DNA of 64,000 nucleotides from Methylobacter tundripaludum SV96 (GTDB lineage Bacteria > Pseudomonadota > Gammaproteobacteria > Methylococcales > Methylomonadaceae), in the NCBI RefSeq assembly GCF_000190755.2, contig NZ_JH109153.1, positions 1,115,872-1,179,871 on the forward strand. The letters run 5' to 3'. This document shows, piece after piece, positions 1 through 9,932 of this stretch. Both the position numbers and the translations under genes were made by a program. Under the pieces are notes generated by a model, which worked only from the letters and a program-made list of their open reading frames with translations, ran no database searches and was not told where the DNA came from. How positions within the stretch are numbered: position 1 is the stretch's first letter; each line of letters opens with the position of its first letter.

Positions 1-1172
1 CACCATGATATTGAGATTAACTCCGCTTTCCAGCAGCACAATCACTGCACCAACCAACGACACCGGAATGGCCAGCGCGGAAATAAACGCGGTACGAAAA
101 TTAAACAAAAACAGGTACAGGATAATCAGCACGAACAAGCCGCCGATCAGCAAATGCCCGGACAAATTGCTCAGCGAGCGTTCGATATAATCGGCGGGAC
201 GAAACAAGTGCGAGTAAAAATTAATCGCCTGCTTGTTGAAAATAGGCTCGAACTCGTGCAACGTCTGCTCGACTTGCCGAGACACCGACAAGGTATTGGC
301 CCCGTATTGGCCGATCACCATCATCACGATGCCGGGTTTGCCCATGATTTGCGCCGCACCGATCGGCGGTTCCGGCGCATAGCCAATCGTAGTGACTTCG
401 CCCAACGTAACATTGCGCCCCTGATCCCGCTTGACGATAATCTTGGCGAATTGTTCCGGCGTGGCGGGCTGCCCCGTCACCTGCAAAGTGAAACGCTGGT
501 TGTCGTTTTCGATAAAACCGCCGCCCTGAATATTTCCGGCCTTTGAGGCGGCCAAAATAATATCCTCCAGCGTCAGGCTAAAGCGATGCAGTTGCAGCGG
601 GTCGACCTGGATTTGCAATTGCTGAATATCGCCGCCGAACACGTTAACATCGGCAACGCCCGGAACAGCCTTCAAGCGCGGCACTATCGTCCAGTCGACC
701 AGACTGCGCAACGCCATCAAATCGGTTTGGTCGTCCTTGTTTAAACCGATCGTTAAAACCGTTGCGGAAGACGAGGACAGCGGTATCGCAACCGGCGTAA
801 TGCCCTGCGGCAGCAGGCCCGATAGCGTGGTCAAGCGCTCACTGATCAGCTGGCGATTACGATACACATCGCTGTTTTCGACAAAGGTCGCGATAATAAT
901 CGACAGGCCCTGGATGGATTCCGAGCGCACCGACTTCATGCCGATCAAGCCACTGATCGAGGTTTCGATTTGCTGGGTCACCAGCACTTCCACCTGCTCC
1001 GAAGAAAGGCCGGGCGATTCGGTTTGGATGATGACCTGTTTCGGGGAGAATTCAGGAAAAATATCCAGACCCGCCGTGGCGAAACGATAGCTGCCGTAGA
1101 GCAGGATTAATATCGCAAGCGCGATAACGATGCCGTAGAAACGGATGGAGAAGCGGACGAGTGTGGCTAGCA
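1..1172 (-). CDS. Heavy-metal efflux RND transporter (CusA/CzcA family), N-terminal part only
   Basis: An open frame runs leftward from an ATG at 1172 to the window edge, about 390 codons, with no stop in view. The translation starts with a transmembrane helix and then PEFSPKQV, typical of the start of heavy-metal RND pumps of the inner membrane. Near the window edge a second hydrophobic stretch appears (transmembrane helices 2-3, around ALAIPVSLVGAVIVL). CusA/CzcA proteins expel mono- or divalent metal cations by proton exchange, together with a periplasmic adaptor and an outer-membrane channel. Neither partner is in the window. The metal cannot be told because the transmembrane-4 motif that separates Cu/Ag from Zn/Co/Ni pumps is beyond the edge. 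Confidence 0.9.
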
Positions 1173-1260
1173 TGGGTTAGTGGTTTTGGTTTCGAATAAT
1201 GTATATTTCGTTAACTAGCCGTAATTCAGTCATCTCAGAACGATCAGCGTTATCTGTTTT

Positions 1261-1644
1261 TCAGAGTATAAGTGAGTCAATTTGGTCATCGATATTTTTG
1301 AGCGATGTTTTCATGGCTAAGGCGATTCTGTAATAGAATTCTCTTAATTCCTGCTCACTACGCTCTTCTTTCGACATTAATTCTTCAAACGTTTTAGATA
1401 CGTTTTCTGGAAATAAGATTTCGATATCGCTCATCATATTGGACGAGTAGTCGTTATTCTTCATTCCCTCGTTTAGATTAATTAGGGTTTTTTCATAAGC
1501 GATTTCGAGCTTTTCTCGCTTTGTGCTGAGTCTTGTAATCTTATTTTCTAAAATCCATCGTTTGTGCTGAATGCCAATAGTTAACCAAGTTCCGAGGCCA
1601 GACAATACTCCGCCGATTATTATGCCTATTAGTGTTTGTGACAT
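1261..1644 (-). CDS. Hypothetical small membrane-anchored coiled-coil protein
   Basis: A 127-residue ORF not assigned to any family I recognise. Residues 5-23 form one glycine-rich hydrophobic segment (IGIIIGGVLSGLGTWLTIGI); the rest is highly charged and helical, with many Lys and Glu residues, suggesting a coiled coil facing the cytoplasm. It is more AT-rich than the RND gene beside it. It sits alone between the RND start and the IS1182 element, so it could be accessory DNA that came in separately. It is probably a real gene because of the coherent membrane-plus-coil design, but nothing in the neighbourhood gives a function. Confidence 0.55.
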   Translation of the reverse strand: MSQTLIGIIIGGVLSGLGTWLTIGIQHKRWILENKITRLSTKREKLEIAYEKTLINLNEGMKNNDYSSNMMSDIEILFPENVSKTFEELMSKEERSEQELREFYYRIALAMKTSLKNIDDQIDSLIL

Positions 1645-1756
1645 GTGATTCCTTTAGTATCTGAATAAGTTATTTTTTGGGTCTGGATAACATACAAATT
1701 TCGATGATACACAGTTGGGGTGGTTGGACAACATCTTTTCGTAGCCCAACATTTCA

Positions 1757-1773
1757 CTAGTTCCCAAGCTCAA
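1757..1773. repeat. Left half of a REP-like palindrome split by the IS1182 element
   Basis: The 17 bases left of the IS (ctagttcccaagctcaa) pair with the 17 bases right of it at 3483-3499 (cggagcttgggaaccag). Brought together they form the same palindrome found intact at 9341-9449 and 14806-14914. The IS therefore sits in the loop of a repeat palindrome. Confidence 0.75.
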
Positions 1774-3482
1774 GAGACTGTGAAAGTATTCTCTCGCACC
1801 ATACTTTATAATATGCGCATCATCCGGTAACCGCCAGTTAACAAACACTCATGTCATCACGCCGCTATCAACCCGTATTAAACCGTCAGCAAGAAATGTT
1901 GCTCCCGCCTTGTGTCGATGAATACGTCAGCCAGAACAATCCGGTACGAGCCATTGATGCCTATGTCGATACCTTGGATTTACAGGCTTTTGGATTTGCA
2001 AACAGCCAACCTGTCATGAGTGCCGGACAACCGGCTTATGATCCGGCGGCGTTGTTGAAATTGTATTTGTACGGCTATTTACAAGGCATCCGTAGCAGCC
2101 GGAAGCTGGAACGCGAGGCCAGGCGGAACCTGGAGGTTATGTGGTTGGTCGAGGGCTTGCGCCCGACCTATAAAACCATCGCCGACTTTCGCAAAGTCAA
2201 TGGCGCAGCATTAAAGGCGGCGAACCACGATTTCCTGCTACTATGTAAGGAACTTGCGCTGTTCGGTGGCGAACAAGTGGCTGTGGATGGCAGCTTTTTC
2301 AAAGCCGACGCCAGTAAAACCGGAATTTACACCGAAGACAAACTCAACAAACAGCTTGAAGATTTAGACCAGAAAATCGCCGACTACCAACAAGCCCTTG
2401 CCGAACAAGACGCCGCCGATGACCGGGCAAGCCAAGGCAGCTTGGTTGAAGACGAGCAGTTGCAACAAAAGCTTGAACGGTTGCGCAACAAACAAGCCGA
2501 GAAAAAAGCCTTGCTGCAACAGTTCAAAGACAGTGGCGACAAACAAGTATCCACCGTTGACCAGGACGCCAGACTGCTGACCAAGCGCGGTCAAACCGTT
2601 GCGGGCTACAACGTGCAAATCGTGGTGGACGACAAACACAAACTGATTGTGGCCGAAGAAGTCACTCAAGACGGCAATGATGTTCATCAGTTGGCGCCGA
2701 TGTTGGCAAAGGCGCAAGACATCTTACAATCCGAAAACCTGACCGGGCTTGCCGATAGCGGTTATTACGAAGGCAACCAGCTTAAAACCTGCGAAGACCA
2801 ATACATCACGGTTTACGTCGCCATTCCCGACAAGTCGAAAGCCATCGCCGCAAAGGGCCGATTGACTCGGGAGCAGTTCAGCTATGACCCAGAACAGGAT
2901 TGCTATCGTTGTCCGCAAGGAAACCCGTTGACCGCCAGCGGCAAAGCGCACCAGAAAAACGGCAAATGGTTCAAAGCCTATAAAAGCAAGGCGGCGGATT
3001 GTAGCCAGTGCCCGTTACGTGAGCAATGTTTGAGCGAAAAAGCCGCCATCAAACAAATCCAGCGCTGGGAGCACGAAGCCGTCATCGAACGCCACCAACA
3101 GCGGATGGGTCAAAAGCCGGGCATCATGAAAAAACGCGGCGCACTGGCGGAACATCCCTTCGGCGTTCTCAAGCATCGTGCCGGGATGAACCACTTTTTA
3201 ATGCGCGGCTTGGCAAAGTGTTGCGGCGAATTTAGCCTGATGGTATTGGGCTACAACTTCACTCGCATATTGAATATTCTCGGTGCTGACGCGCTAAGGG
3301 ATTATTGCGCCCGAAGACCGGAAAATAGGTTAAGAAACGTGGGATATGCGTAAAAGATAACGGATTTTGGCTTTTTTTGGGATAAAAATGAGCGACCATA
3401 TGAGACAAAATCTGTTTTTTCAAAAAAATGCCACGCCTGACGACTTGAGAATCGCTTGGATTTTGAATATTTTCACAGTCTC
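1774..3482 (+). mobile_element. IS1182-family insertion sequence, 1709 bp
   Basis: The ends are 18-bp inverted repeats with one mismatch: gagactgtgaaagtattc at 1774-1791 and its complement at 3465-3482. One full-length transposase gene fills the interior. No clear direct target duplication is seen; the flanks are instead the two arms of a palindromic repeat, which fits the preference of this family for palindromic targets. It appears intact. A 64-codon open frame on the other strand (1654-1848) crosses the left end and is not treated as a gene. Confidence 0.85.
1851..3353 (+). CDS. IS1182-family transposase
   Basis: A 500-residue DDE transposase that cuts and moves its own element. The N-terminal region (MLLPPCVDEYV, AYDPAALLKLYLYGY, RSSRKLEREARRN) is the conserved helix-turn-helix part of the family. 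Candidate catalytic residues are the Asp of VAVDGSFFKAD, the Asp of LADSGYYEG and the Glu of AEHPFGVLKHR. A Cys cluster (CYRCPQG, CSQCPLREQC) lies between the last two, as in other IS1182 proteins. Length is normal for the family and no stop or frameshift interrupts it, so the element may still be active. The start is 77 bp inside the left inverted repeat. Confidence 0.93.
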   Translation: MSSRRYQPVLNRQQEMLLPPCVDEYVSQNNPVRAIDAYVDTLDLQAFGFANSQPVMSAGQPAYDPAALLKLYLYGYLQGIRSSRKLEREARRNLEVMWLVEGLRPTYKTIADFRKVNGAALKAANHDFLLLCKELALFGGEQVAVDGSFFKADASKTGIYTEDKLNKQLEDLDQKIADYQQALAEQDAADDRASQGSLVEDEQLQQKLERLRNKQAEKKALLQQFKDSGDKQVSTVDQDARLLTKRGQTVAGYNVQIVVDDKHKLIVAEEVTQDGNDVHQLAPMLAKAQDILQSENLTGLADSGYYEGNQLKTCEDQYITVYVAIPDKSKAIAAKGRLTREQFSYDPEQDCYRCPQGNPLTASGKAHQKNGKWFKAYKSKAADCSQCPLREQCLSEKAAIKQIQRWEHEAVIERHQQRMGQKPGIMKKRGALAEHPFGVLKHRAGMNHFLMRGLAKCCGEFSLMVLGYNFTRILNILGADALRDYCARRPENRLRNVGYA

Positions 3483-3529
3483 CGGAGCTTGGGAACCAGC
3501 GCAACAGCCCGCGAATTTCAGCTGGATCG

Positions 3530-3553
3530 CCCCCTCTCCAGCAGGAGAGGGGG
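3530..3553. repeat. GC-rich palindrome (family G)
   Basis: A near-perfect inverted repeat, ccccctctccagcaggagag followed by gggg. Related arms occur in the larger repeat at 39913-40010. It lies between the IS1182 element and the split oxidoreductase gene. Confidence 0.6.
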
Positions 3554-4708
3554 AAGGCGCTTCGCGCTGAATAGTTATGATTAGGTTTTTATATTGAACC
3601 GGGCCAAGTCCAAGTTCAGACTTGCGCCCGGATTCTTGCGCTGAATGGAATAAACTATTGCAGATTATGGCTATTCAACGCGGCTGGCGGCTGTGTCACA
3701 GTAAACGCCAATGTTTCAATCCCAATCAGGAGCAAGATCATGGCCCGAGCTTTTGCTAAAATCAGTTTCACGCCCAATGTGCAAGCGGTGCAAACCGAAA
3801 TGGGCAGCCGCATGGCGTATCGGGCGGCCGAGCTCGGCGAGGCCGAGGAGATGGCGCTGGGCGCTGCCGAGCAAGCGTTTATTGCCGAGCGCGACAGCTT
3901 TTATCAAGCCACGGTGAGTCAAACCGGCTGGCCCTATGTGCAGCATCGCGGCGGGCCGGTGGGGTTCTTGAAAGTGTTGGATGACCGTACCATCGGTTAC
4001 GCCGATTTTAGCGGCAACCGCCAATACATTTCGGTAGGCAATTTACGCGGCGACGACCGCGTTAGTTTGCTGCTGATGGACTATCCGCAGCGGCGGCGCT
4101 TGAAAATCTGGGGTCGGGCGAAAGCGGTGGACGAACGCACCGAGCCGACATTGCTGGCGAAACTGGAATCGCCCGACTTTCGCGCTCCGGTCGAGCGCGG
4201 CATCGTTATCCAAGTCGAAGCCTTCGACTGGAATTGCCCCAAGTACATCACGCCGCGCTACAGCCGAAACGAAGTCGAAGCGCTGCTGGCGCAATCTCGC
4301 CAACAACCGGCGGCGGCACGGCAAGCGCCCGGCGTTTTGGGTAGCGGCGCACTGCCATTAACCATTGCAGGGATTCGCCAATTGACGCCGCACATTCGCG
4401 CTTACGAACTGCGCCATGCCGACGGCGAGCCACTGCCTGGCTATCGGGCCGGGGCGCATCTCCGCGTGCCGATTGCGCTGACCAACGGCGACGTCACCAG
4501 CCGCGCTTATTCGCTGACCGACGCGCCGGACGATCCGGATTGCTACCGTATTGCAGTGTTGAGAATGGACGATGGCGAAGGCGGATCGTCGGCATTGCAC
4601 GACGGCTGGCAACTGGGAACCCGCATCAACGTCGATGCGCCGGACAACTATTTCCCGCTGCACGATGACGGCCGCCCGGCATTGCTGATCGCCGGCGGCA
4701 TCGGCATA

Positions 4709-5818
4709 AGTAGTAATGCGAAAGTTATTAGGAAGTAAATTTATTGTGTCAAACTGGAAACGATTGCAATAACAGACAAAAATTAGGAGTCCACCTGAAA
4801 TTCATCGCCAAACTGACCCCGGAAGAGGAAGTAACGTTAACCGAAGCCTATCGTAACCACCCATTATTCCGGGTTAGACAACGGGCACATGCTATCTTAT
4901 TGAATAATAGAAGGTATGTAATTGCACGGCTGAGCGAATTGTTTGAGTCCCAGCATGAGACTGTCAGCTCATGGTTAGACAAATGGGAAACAGAGGGATT
5001 AATAGGGCTTTACGATTGTCCACGAAGCGGTAGGCCTGTGCGCTTCACGGTTGAGGAACAAGCCGTTTTTCTGGGCTATATTGACAAAAACCCACACCAA
5101 CCCAAGGCCGCCGCAGCACGATTGCTGGAGGAGACGGGCAAGGAAGCCAGCCTTGACACCTTTAAACGAATTTTAAAAAAAGTGCCTATGCCTGGAAACG
5201 TTGTCGGCAATCAGTGAAGGGAAAGCGTAATGAAGCAGATTTCCAACGTGATAAGGCATATCTGAAGGCCTTGAAACAGCAAGAGGATGATGGGGAATTG
5301 AAGCTTTACTACTTTGACGAATCCGGATTTAGCACGACACCCTGTGTACCCTATGGATGGCAACGGATTGGCGAGACCCGACAAATACCCTGCTATCGTA
5401 GCAAGCGCATGAATGTGTTAGGTTTTTTGAGTCGCAGCAATGATCTGTTTTTCCACAGCTCCGAACAATCGGTGACAACGGATACGGTTGTCAATGCCTT
5501 TGATGCGTTTGTCGAAACGTATGCAGGCAAGTACGAAGAAACTAAAGTGCCGTGCTGTGTGGTGTTGGATAATGCTTCCATTCATCGTAGCGGCGTATTC
5601 AAAGAAAAGCTGGCGGGCTGGCAACAACGTGGTGTGTGCTTACATTTTCTTCCGCCTTACAGCCCGGAGCTGAACCTGATCGAAATACTCTGGCGTAAAG
5701 TTAAGTACGAATGGTTGCCGCTTGATGCCTATCAAAGTTACGGACACTTGAAAAAGTGGGTGTTGGAAATCCTGAGTGACGTCGGTAAAAAATTCCAAAT
5801 AACTTTTGCGTAACTACT
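4709..5818 (+). mobile_element. IS630-family insertion sequence, 1110 bp, with TA target duplication
   Basis: The ends are inverted repeats of about 21 bp with three mismatches (left agtagtaatgcgaaagttatt; right arm ending at 5818). TA dinucleotides at 4707-4708 and 5819-5820 are the target duplication typical of IS630/Tc1 elements. Removing the element plus one TA restores the host reading frame, so the insertion has left no other scar and is probably recent. Confidence 0.93.
4744..5813 (+). CDS. IS630-family transposase made by -1 frameshifting
   Basis: Two overlapping frames: 4744-5217 (helix-turn-helix DNA-binding part, ARLSELFESQHETVSSWLDKW) and 5214-5813 (catalytic part). A run of seven A followed by G at about 5176-5183 is a slippery site. 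Shifting back one base there gives the continuous family-like sequence LKKSAYAWKRCRQSVKGKRN. Candidate catalytic residues are the Asp in YYFDESGF, the Asp in VVLDNASIH and the Glu in SPELNLIE. The true start is uncertain: a TTG at 4744 opens the frame, but AGGAG at 4785-4789 points to a start a few codons later. A programmed frameshift is usual for many IS630 elements, so this copy can be functional. Confidence 0.88.
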
Positions 5819-6147
5819 TAACTCCGTTAAAAGCAATGGCCGAAGCATTGGCCTCGCGGGGTGCGGATTTTCAACTGCATTACAGCGGTCGTGCTCCGCA
5901 AGAAATGGCCTTTGTCAACGACTTGCGGCGGCATTTGCCCAATCGGTGCCGGTTTTATTTCAGCCAGGCGCAAGCCCCAACCCGGCTGGACGTATCGGCG
6001 CTGCTCGGTAACGCATCAGCCGATACCGTCATTTACGTTTGCGGCCCAACCCGCCTGATCGACACCGTGCGCCAAACCGCCCGCCGGTTCGGCATCGCCG
6101 AACAGCGGGTGCAATTTGAAAGTTTTATTTAACCGAAGGAGAACAGG

Positions 6148-6753
6148 ATGATAACGCTATACGACATGCCGCTATCCGGCAACTGCCACAAAATCCGATT
6201 ATTGCTAAGCTTACTGGCGTTGCCCTACCAAGCGCGTCCGGTGGATTTGCTCGGCGGCGAACAGCGCAGCTCGGACTATTTGCAAATCAACCCGTTCGGC
6301 CAAGTGCCGGTGCTGGATGACGACGGCCTGATCATCCGCGACAGCCAAGCCATTTTGGTCTATCTGGCCAAACGCTACGGCGGCGAACAATGGTGGCCGG
6401 ACGATGCCTACCGCTTGGCGCAAATTGCGGCCTGGCTATCGACCGCCGCCAATGAAATTGCCAATGGGCCGGCCTTGTTGCGAGTTCACCATAAATTCGG
6501 CCGCGACATCGACATCGCCAGAGCCCAGCAAATCACCGCCAAGGTGCTGGACATTGTCGACCGTCAGTTAGCAAGCCGGGATTGGCTTGTCAGCGACAGC
6601 GTGTCGCTTGCCGATTTGGCGATCTATCCCTACTTGGCGCTGGCGCCGGAAGGCGGTATCGACATTGGCGCGTATGCCAATATCGTTGCCTGGTTTCAAC
6701 GCATCAGCGCCTTGCCCGGTTATGTTCCGATGCCGGGCTTGTGGCAGGCGTAA
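6148..6753 (+). CDS. Glutathione S-transferase family protein
   Basis: A 201-residue cytosolic GST. The N-terminal thioredoxin-like domain (MITLYDMPLSGNCHKIRLLL, then NPFGQVPVLDDDGLIIRDSQAILVYL) holds the glutathione site: the Ser/Cys of SGNCHK and the conserved cis-Pro of GQVPVL and DSQAI. The all-helical C-terminal domain ends with the usual ADLAIYPYLALAPEGG and GYVPMPGL. Glutathione transferases conjugate or reduce electrophiles. It lies 15 bp after the split flavoprotein and 31 bp before the DUF1348 gene, with good ribosome sites, so it was probably cotranscribed with the flavoprotein; the IS630 insertion may reduce its expression by polarity. Confidence 0.9.
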   Translation: MITLYDMPLSGNCHKIRLLLSLLALPYQARPVDLLGGEQRSSDYLQINPFGQVPVLDDDGLIIRDSQAILVYLAKRYGGEQWWPDDAYRLAQIAAWLSTAANEIANGPALLRVHHKFGRDIDIARAQQITAKVLDIVDRQLASRDWLVSDSVSLADLAIYPYLALAPEGGIDIGAYANIVAWFQRISALPGYVPMPGLWQA

Positions 6754-6784
6754 CTCACTCACCCTTCAATAACGGAGAAACATC

Positions 6785-7258
6785 ATGACCGAAGAAATCA
6801 AAGCACCCGTCCCGCCCTTTACCGCCGAAACCGCAGCGCAGAAAGTGCGCATGGCCGAAGACGCCTGGAACTCTCGCGATCCTGATCGCGTCGCGCTGGT
6901 CTATACCGAAAACACCCTCTGGCGCAACCGCGCCGAATTTCCGCAAGGCCGCGAGCAAGTGCGGCAATTTTTGCAACGCAAATGGGCCAAGGAAGTGGAT
7001 TACCGCTTAATCAAGGAGCTATGGGCCTTTACCGACAACCGCATCGCCGTGCGTTTTGCTTACGAGTGGCATGACGATTCCGGTCAATGGTTCCGCAGTT
7101 ACGGCAACGAAAATTGGGAGTTTAACCGGCAAGGCTTCATGCAACGGCGCTTTGCCAGCATCAACGATCTGCCGATCCGGCAGGAACAACGCCTGTTCCA
7201 CTGGCCGCTAGGCCGCCGCCCCGACGATCACGCCGGTTTGAGCGATTTAGGGTTATGA
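6785..7258 (+). CDS. DUF1348 (SnoaL/NTF2-like) family protein
   Basis: A 157-residue protein of the DUF1348 group, an NTF2-like cone-shaped fold. Family landmarks are [18 protein letters not shown] near the start, [23 protein letters not shown], the long strand GNENWEFN, and the C-terminal DLPI and [15 protein letters not shown]. It is the last gene of the flavoprotein-GST-DUF1348 set, a trio often seen together. The biochemical role of DUF1348 is not established; a small-molecule binding or isomerase-like function is only suggested by the fold. Confidence 0.88.
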   Translation: MTEEIKAPVPPFTAETAAQKVRMAEDAWNSRDPDRVALVYTENTLWRNRAEFPQGREQVRQFLQRKWAKEVDYRLIKELWAFTDNRIAVRFAYEWHDDSGQWFRSYGNENWEFNRQGFMQRRFASINDLPIRQEQRLFHWPLGRRPDDHAGLSDLGL

Positions 7259-7761
7259 ATAACAGCGCGAAACTGTTGCGTGAAGACGTCGTCAAGTGCT
7301 GACCTAAAGCACATATGTCCTCAAAACCCAATACGAGCCATTATTTTTTTCATCGTTCCCGCCCTCCTCGCTCGTCGTTATACACAAGTGTATTTCGGAG
7401 CCGTCTTACCGGTATGGACAAAACGGTATACACAGGTTATTAAACGATTGGGATAGGATTACCCTGTCCCGCCTGTTAAGAATGCGGCCAGTTAGACCTT
7501 CCAGGTTTTAAAAACCTGGAAGGTCTGCCTAACGCCATATCCAGGACTGCCGGAATAGAGACTTGTGTATAACGGCGAGCGCAGCTTGAACCGCTTCGCG
7601 GTTCGGGACGCTGGAGCGTCCCTGACTGGGTTACCACGCAGAGTAAGGGAATCCCATAAGCGAAAATTATTTTTGCGAAATCCTGAGATGAAATACGCGA
7701 TAAAATCAGTTCGATAGGTTGAGTACCCTCTTTTCGTTACCCGACATTTTGACTAATTGCT
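7259..7761. other. 503-bp intergenic gap with palindromes
   Basis: No gene seen. It holds a 33-bp palindrome at 7494-7526 (arms agaccttccaggtttt), which could terminate transcription from either side, and two short hairpins at 7588-7604 and 7606-7623 (gaaccgcttcgcggttc and gggacgctggagcgtccc). The genes on both sides converge on this gap. Confidence 0.6.
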
Positions 7762-9186
7762 TTATCCCTCCATTAAATCGCCAGCCATATCCCCCAGTTT
7801 TTTCAACGCCCGTTCCAGCCTATCATTCCAAGGAACGGCGCAACTAAGCCGGATGAAATTGCCGTATTTTTTTTGCGTAGCGGAAAACAGCGGCCCGGGA
7901 GCGATGATGATGCCTTCCAGACTCGCGCAGCGATGTAGCTCCATGGCATCGACGCTTTCCGGCAGTTCGACCCACAACGCGAAACCGCCCTCCGGCTGGG
8001 TCACCTTAGTGCCCGCAGGAAAAAACAGGCTCACAGCCTTCACCATGCGCGTCACGCTCTGGGCATATTCCTGCCGGACATGTCGCAGGTAGCGGTCATA
8101 ACCGCCTTGCTCCAGCAAATGGGCAACGATCAGTTGATTTAGCGTCGGCGTGGCCTGATGCAGCATGTATTTGAGATTTTCCACTTTTTTCATGTGACGG
8201 CCCGGAACCAGCCAGCCGACGCGCAAGCCCGGCGATAAGGTTTTTGCAAAAGACGAGCAATACAGCACCTCACCTTGTTGGCTCCAAGCCTTGGCGACGG
8301 AAGGCCGCCTTAACCCGAAGCCCAAATCACCATACACGTCATCCTCGACCAGCGGAATGCCGTTTTTTTCCAATAATGCCACCAGGGTTTTCTTCCGCTC
8401 GTCCGACATGCTGGAACCGAGCGGGTTGTTATAGTTGGAAATCAACAGGCAGGCTTTGATCGGCCACTGTTCGATAGCCATTTGCAGCGCTTCCAGGGAA
8501 ACGCCCTCGCGCGGATGAGTCGGGATTTCCAGCGCTTCCATGCCGCAGGATTCGATGACCTGCAACAATCCGTAAAATGTCGGCGATTCGATAGCGATTA
8601 CATCGCCCGGCTTGCAGATCGCCATCAACGCGAGCCGGACCGCATCCCTGGCGCCATGGGTGATGACTATATCGTCGGGATTGACGGCGCAGTTCAACTC
8701 GACCATGCGCTTGGCAATCTGGCGGCGAAGCTCCTGATTGCCAAGCAATTCGTCGGTATCGAAACAGCGTTTTTCAAACAGGCGCACCACTTTTTGGGTT
8801 GCCTGTTGCAGAACCCGCGTCGGTAAAAATGCAGGTGAAGGTACGGAAGAGCCCAGATTGATCTGGTAAGGATCTTTAGCCGCCAGCAAAATCTGCCGAG
8901 TCAGGGACTGGCCCGTCACTCTGGAAGGTATCGCTGACGGATCGGACATATCCGGTTCGGTGATGGCTAGTCGGTGAACGGTGCTGACGTAGTAGCCGGA
9001 ACGCGCACGCGCCTGGATTCGCCCCTGATCCTCCAGTAGCCGGTAGGCTTCAAGTGCGGTCGACACGCTCACGTTCAATTGTTGGCTTAAACGACGGATG
9101 CCCGGCAAGCGCTCGCCTGAACGGTAAACGCCCTGTTCGATATGGGCGAGGATATTCTCCGCTACGGTTTCATAAAGATGTTTCAT
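7762..9186 (-). CDS. MocR-type transcriptional regulator (GntR HTH plus aminotransferase-like domain)
   Basis: A 474-residue fusion. Residues 1-70 are a GntR winged helix (IEQGVYRSGERLPGIRRLSQ, then LNVSVSTALEAYRLLEDQG). Residues 110-474 are a fold-type-I PLP domain with the PLP-lysine motif SSFAKTLSPGLRVGW and the NYNNPLG loop. MocR proteins bind PLP or amino-acid adducts and switch transcription of neighbouring genes, often divergent ones and often in nitrogen metabolism. Here it is divergent from the Nit1C cluster, with an 834-bp gap between them. Control of nitB-H is therefore possible but not shown by the sequence; self-regulation is also usual. Confidence 0.9.
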   Translation of the reverse strand: MKHLYETVAENILAHIEQGVYRSGERLPGIRRLSQQLNVSVSTALEAYRLLEDQGRIQARARSGYYVSTVHRLAITEPDMSDPSAIPSRVTGQSLTRQILLAAKDPYQINLGSSVPSPAFLPTRVLQQATQKVVRLFEKRCFDTDELLGNQELRRQIAKRMVELNCAVNPDDIVITHGARDAVRLALMAICKPGDVIAIESPTFYGLLQVIESCGMEALEIPTHPREGVSLEALQMAIEQWPIKACLLISNYNNPLGSSMSDERKKTLVALLEKNGIPLVEDDVYGDLGFGLRRPSVAKAWSQQGEVLYCSSFAKTLSPGLRVGWLVPGRHMKKVENLKYMLHQATPTLNQLIVAHLLEQGGYDRYLRHVRQEYAQSVTRMVKAVSLFFPAGTKVTQPEGGFALWVELPESVDAMELHRCASLEGIIIAPGPLFSATQKKYGNFIRLSCAVPWNDRLERALKKLGDMAGDLMEG

Positions 9187-9340
9187 CGGTTTTAGGTCTC
9201 TGCGGGTTGTCTGCCCGGCAAATTTAGCACAGCTGTACCGCTTAGTTATTTAATTTTTTTATATTGTATCGCTCCAGCTCGCTCATCGTATCCATCGTTC
9301 CCATGCACTGCGTCACTGACCCGTTAAGTTGAGAAATACG

Positions 9341-9449
9341 CTGGTTCCCAAGCTCCGGCTTGGGAACCCAGATAACGAAGCTCCAGCTTCGCGAGAAGGG
9401 AAGCTGGAGCTTCCCACACCGAATTCCCAAGCTGGAGCTTGGGAACTAG
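9341..9449 (+). repeat. 109-bp composite palindromic repeat (family A), copy 1
   Basis: Four linked palindromes built on ttcccaagctccggcttggg, acgaagctccagcttcgcg, ggaagctggagcttccc and ttcccaagctggagcttggg. The complement of the element at 14806-14914 matches this copy nearly base for base, so the two are inverted copies that bracket nitB-nitG. Confidence 0.9.
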
Positions 9450-9502
9450 CGCAATTTTTCTATTGTGTCGCTCCCTCTATCGCTCCAGCCCCTCCTCCAA
9501 GC

Positions 9503-9787
9503 GGGACGGGGTTTGCAACCCCGTCCCTAACGTTTTTTCAATATCTAAACTATGTGGTAACACGTAACAGGCGCCAAACGTTTCGAACGGGGCAACATGC
9601 CCCGTCCGGCTTTGGGTCGCTCTATCGCTCCAGTCCCTCTCATATCCCTCGTTCCCACGCGCTGCGTGGGAACGCAATGCCGGACGCGCTGCGTCCTATA
9701 TTTATACGATATGTACTTCTATCTGCTGCCCGTGACTCGCGGCGCAGCGCGCCTTTAACTGCATTCCCACGCAGCGCGTGGGAATGC
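9503..9787. repeat. Cluster of three GC-rich palindromes upstream of nitB
   Basis: Separate hairpins at 9503-9527 (gggacgggg stem, 9 bp), 9650-9674 (cgttcccacgc stem, 11 bp) and 9761-9787 (gcattcccacgc-type arms). They lie in the 834-bp gap between the MocR gene and nitB, together with repeat family A. No ORF in the gap looks real. The third hairpin type recurs at 14754-14778. Confidence 0.75.
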
Positions 9788-9932
9788 AGTAAGTATTAGA
9801 TAAATCCGGTTTATCCATAACAGTTATCCGCTTTATTAAGCAGAACAGATCATTCAAACCGCAATCTGTACCCTAAAAATCATTTTTTCCTGAATCTGTC
9901 AGCAATACTGCCTCGCTCGTAAACTATCTTCC

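Larger units (their letters stand above)
3740..6132 (+). pseudogene. PNPOx-like/ferredoxin-reductase-like fusion flavoprotein, split by an IS630 element
   Basis: Two fragments (3740-4708 and 5821-6132) rejoin in frame if 4709-5820 is removed, giving a 426-residue protein. The N-terminal part (about residues 1-180) is a split-barrel pyridoxamine-phosphate-oxidase-like domain (GPVGFLKVLDD, GRAKAVD, CPKYITPRY). The C-terminal part is a ferredoxin-NADP-reductase module with the flavin motif RAYSLTDAP, the NADP motif GGIGITPLKAMAEAL (broken exactly at GI/TP) and the pyridine-nucleotide motif YVCGPTRLID. No 2Fe-2S ferredoxin domain follows. Proteins of this type are cytoplasmic flavin oxidoreductases of uncertain substrate. 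It leads a likely operon with a GST (16 bp downstream) and a DUF1348 gene. The insertion should abolish function, since NAD(P)H binding is lost. Confidence 0.85.

Noticed and set aside
1654-1848. 64-codon ORF on the minus strand beside the IS1182 transposase
   Set aside because: It crosses the left inverted repeat of the IS at 1774 and therefore joins flank and element DNA; no family features.
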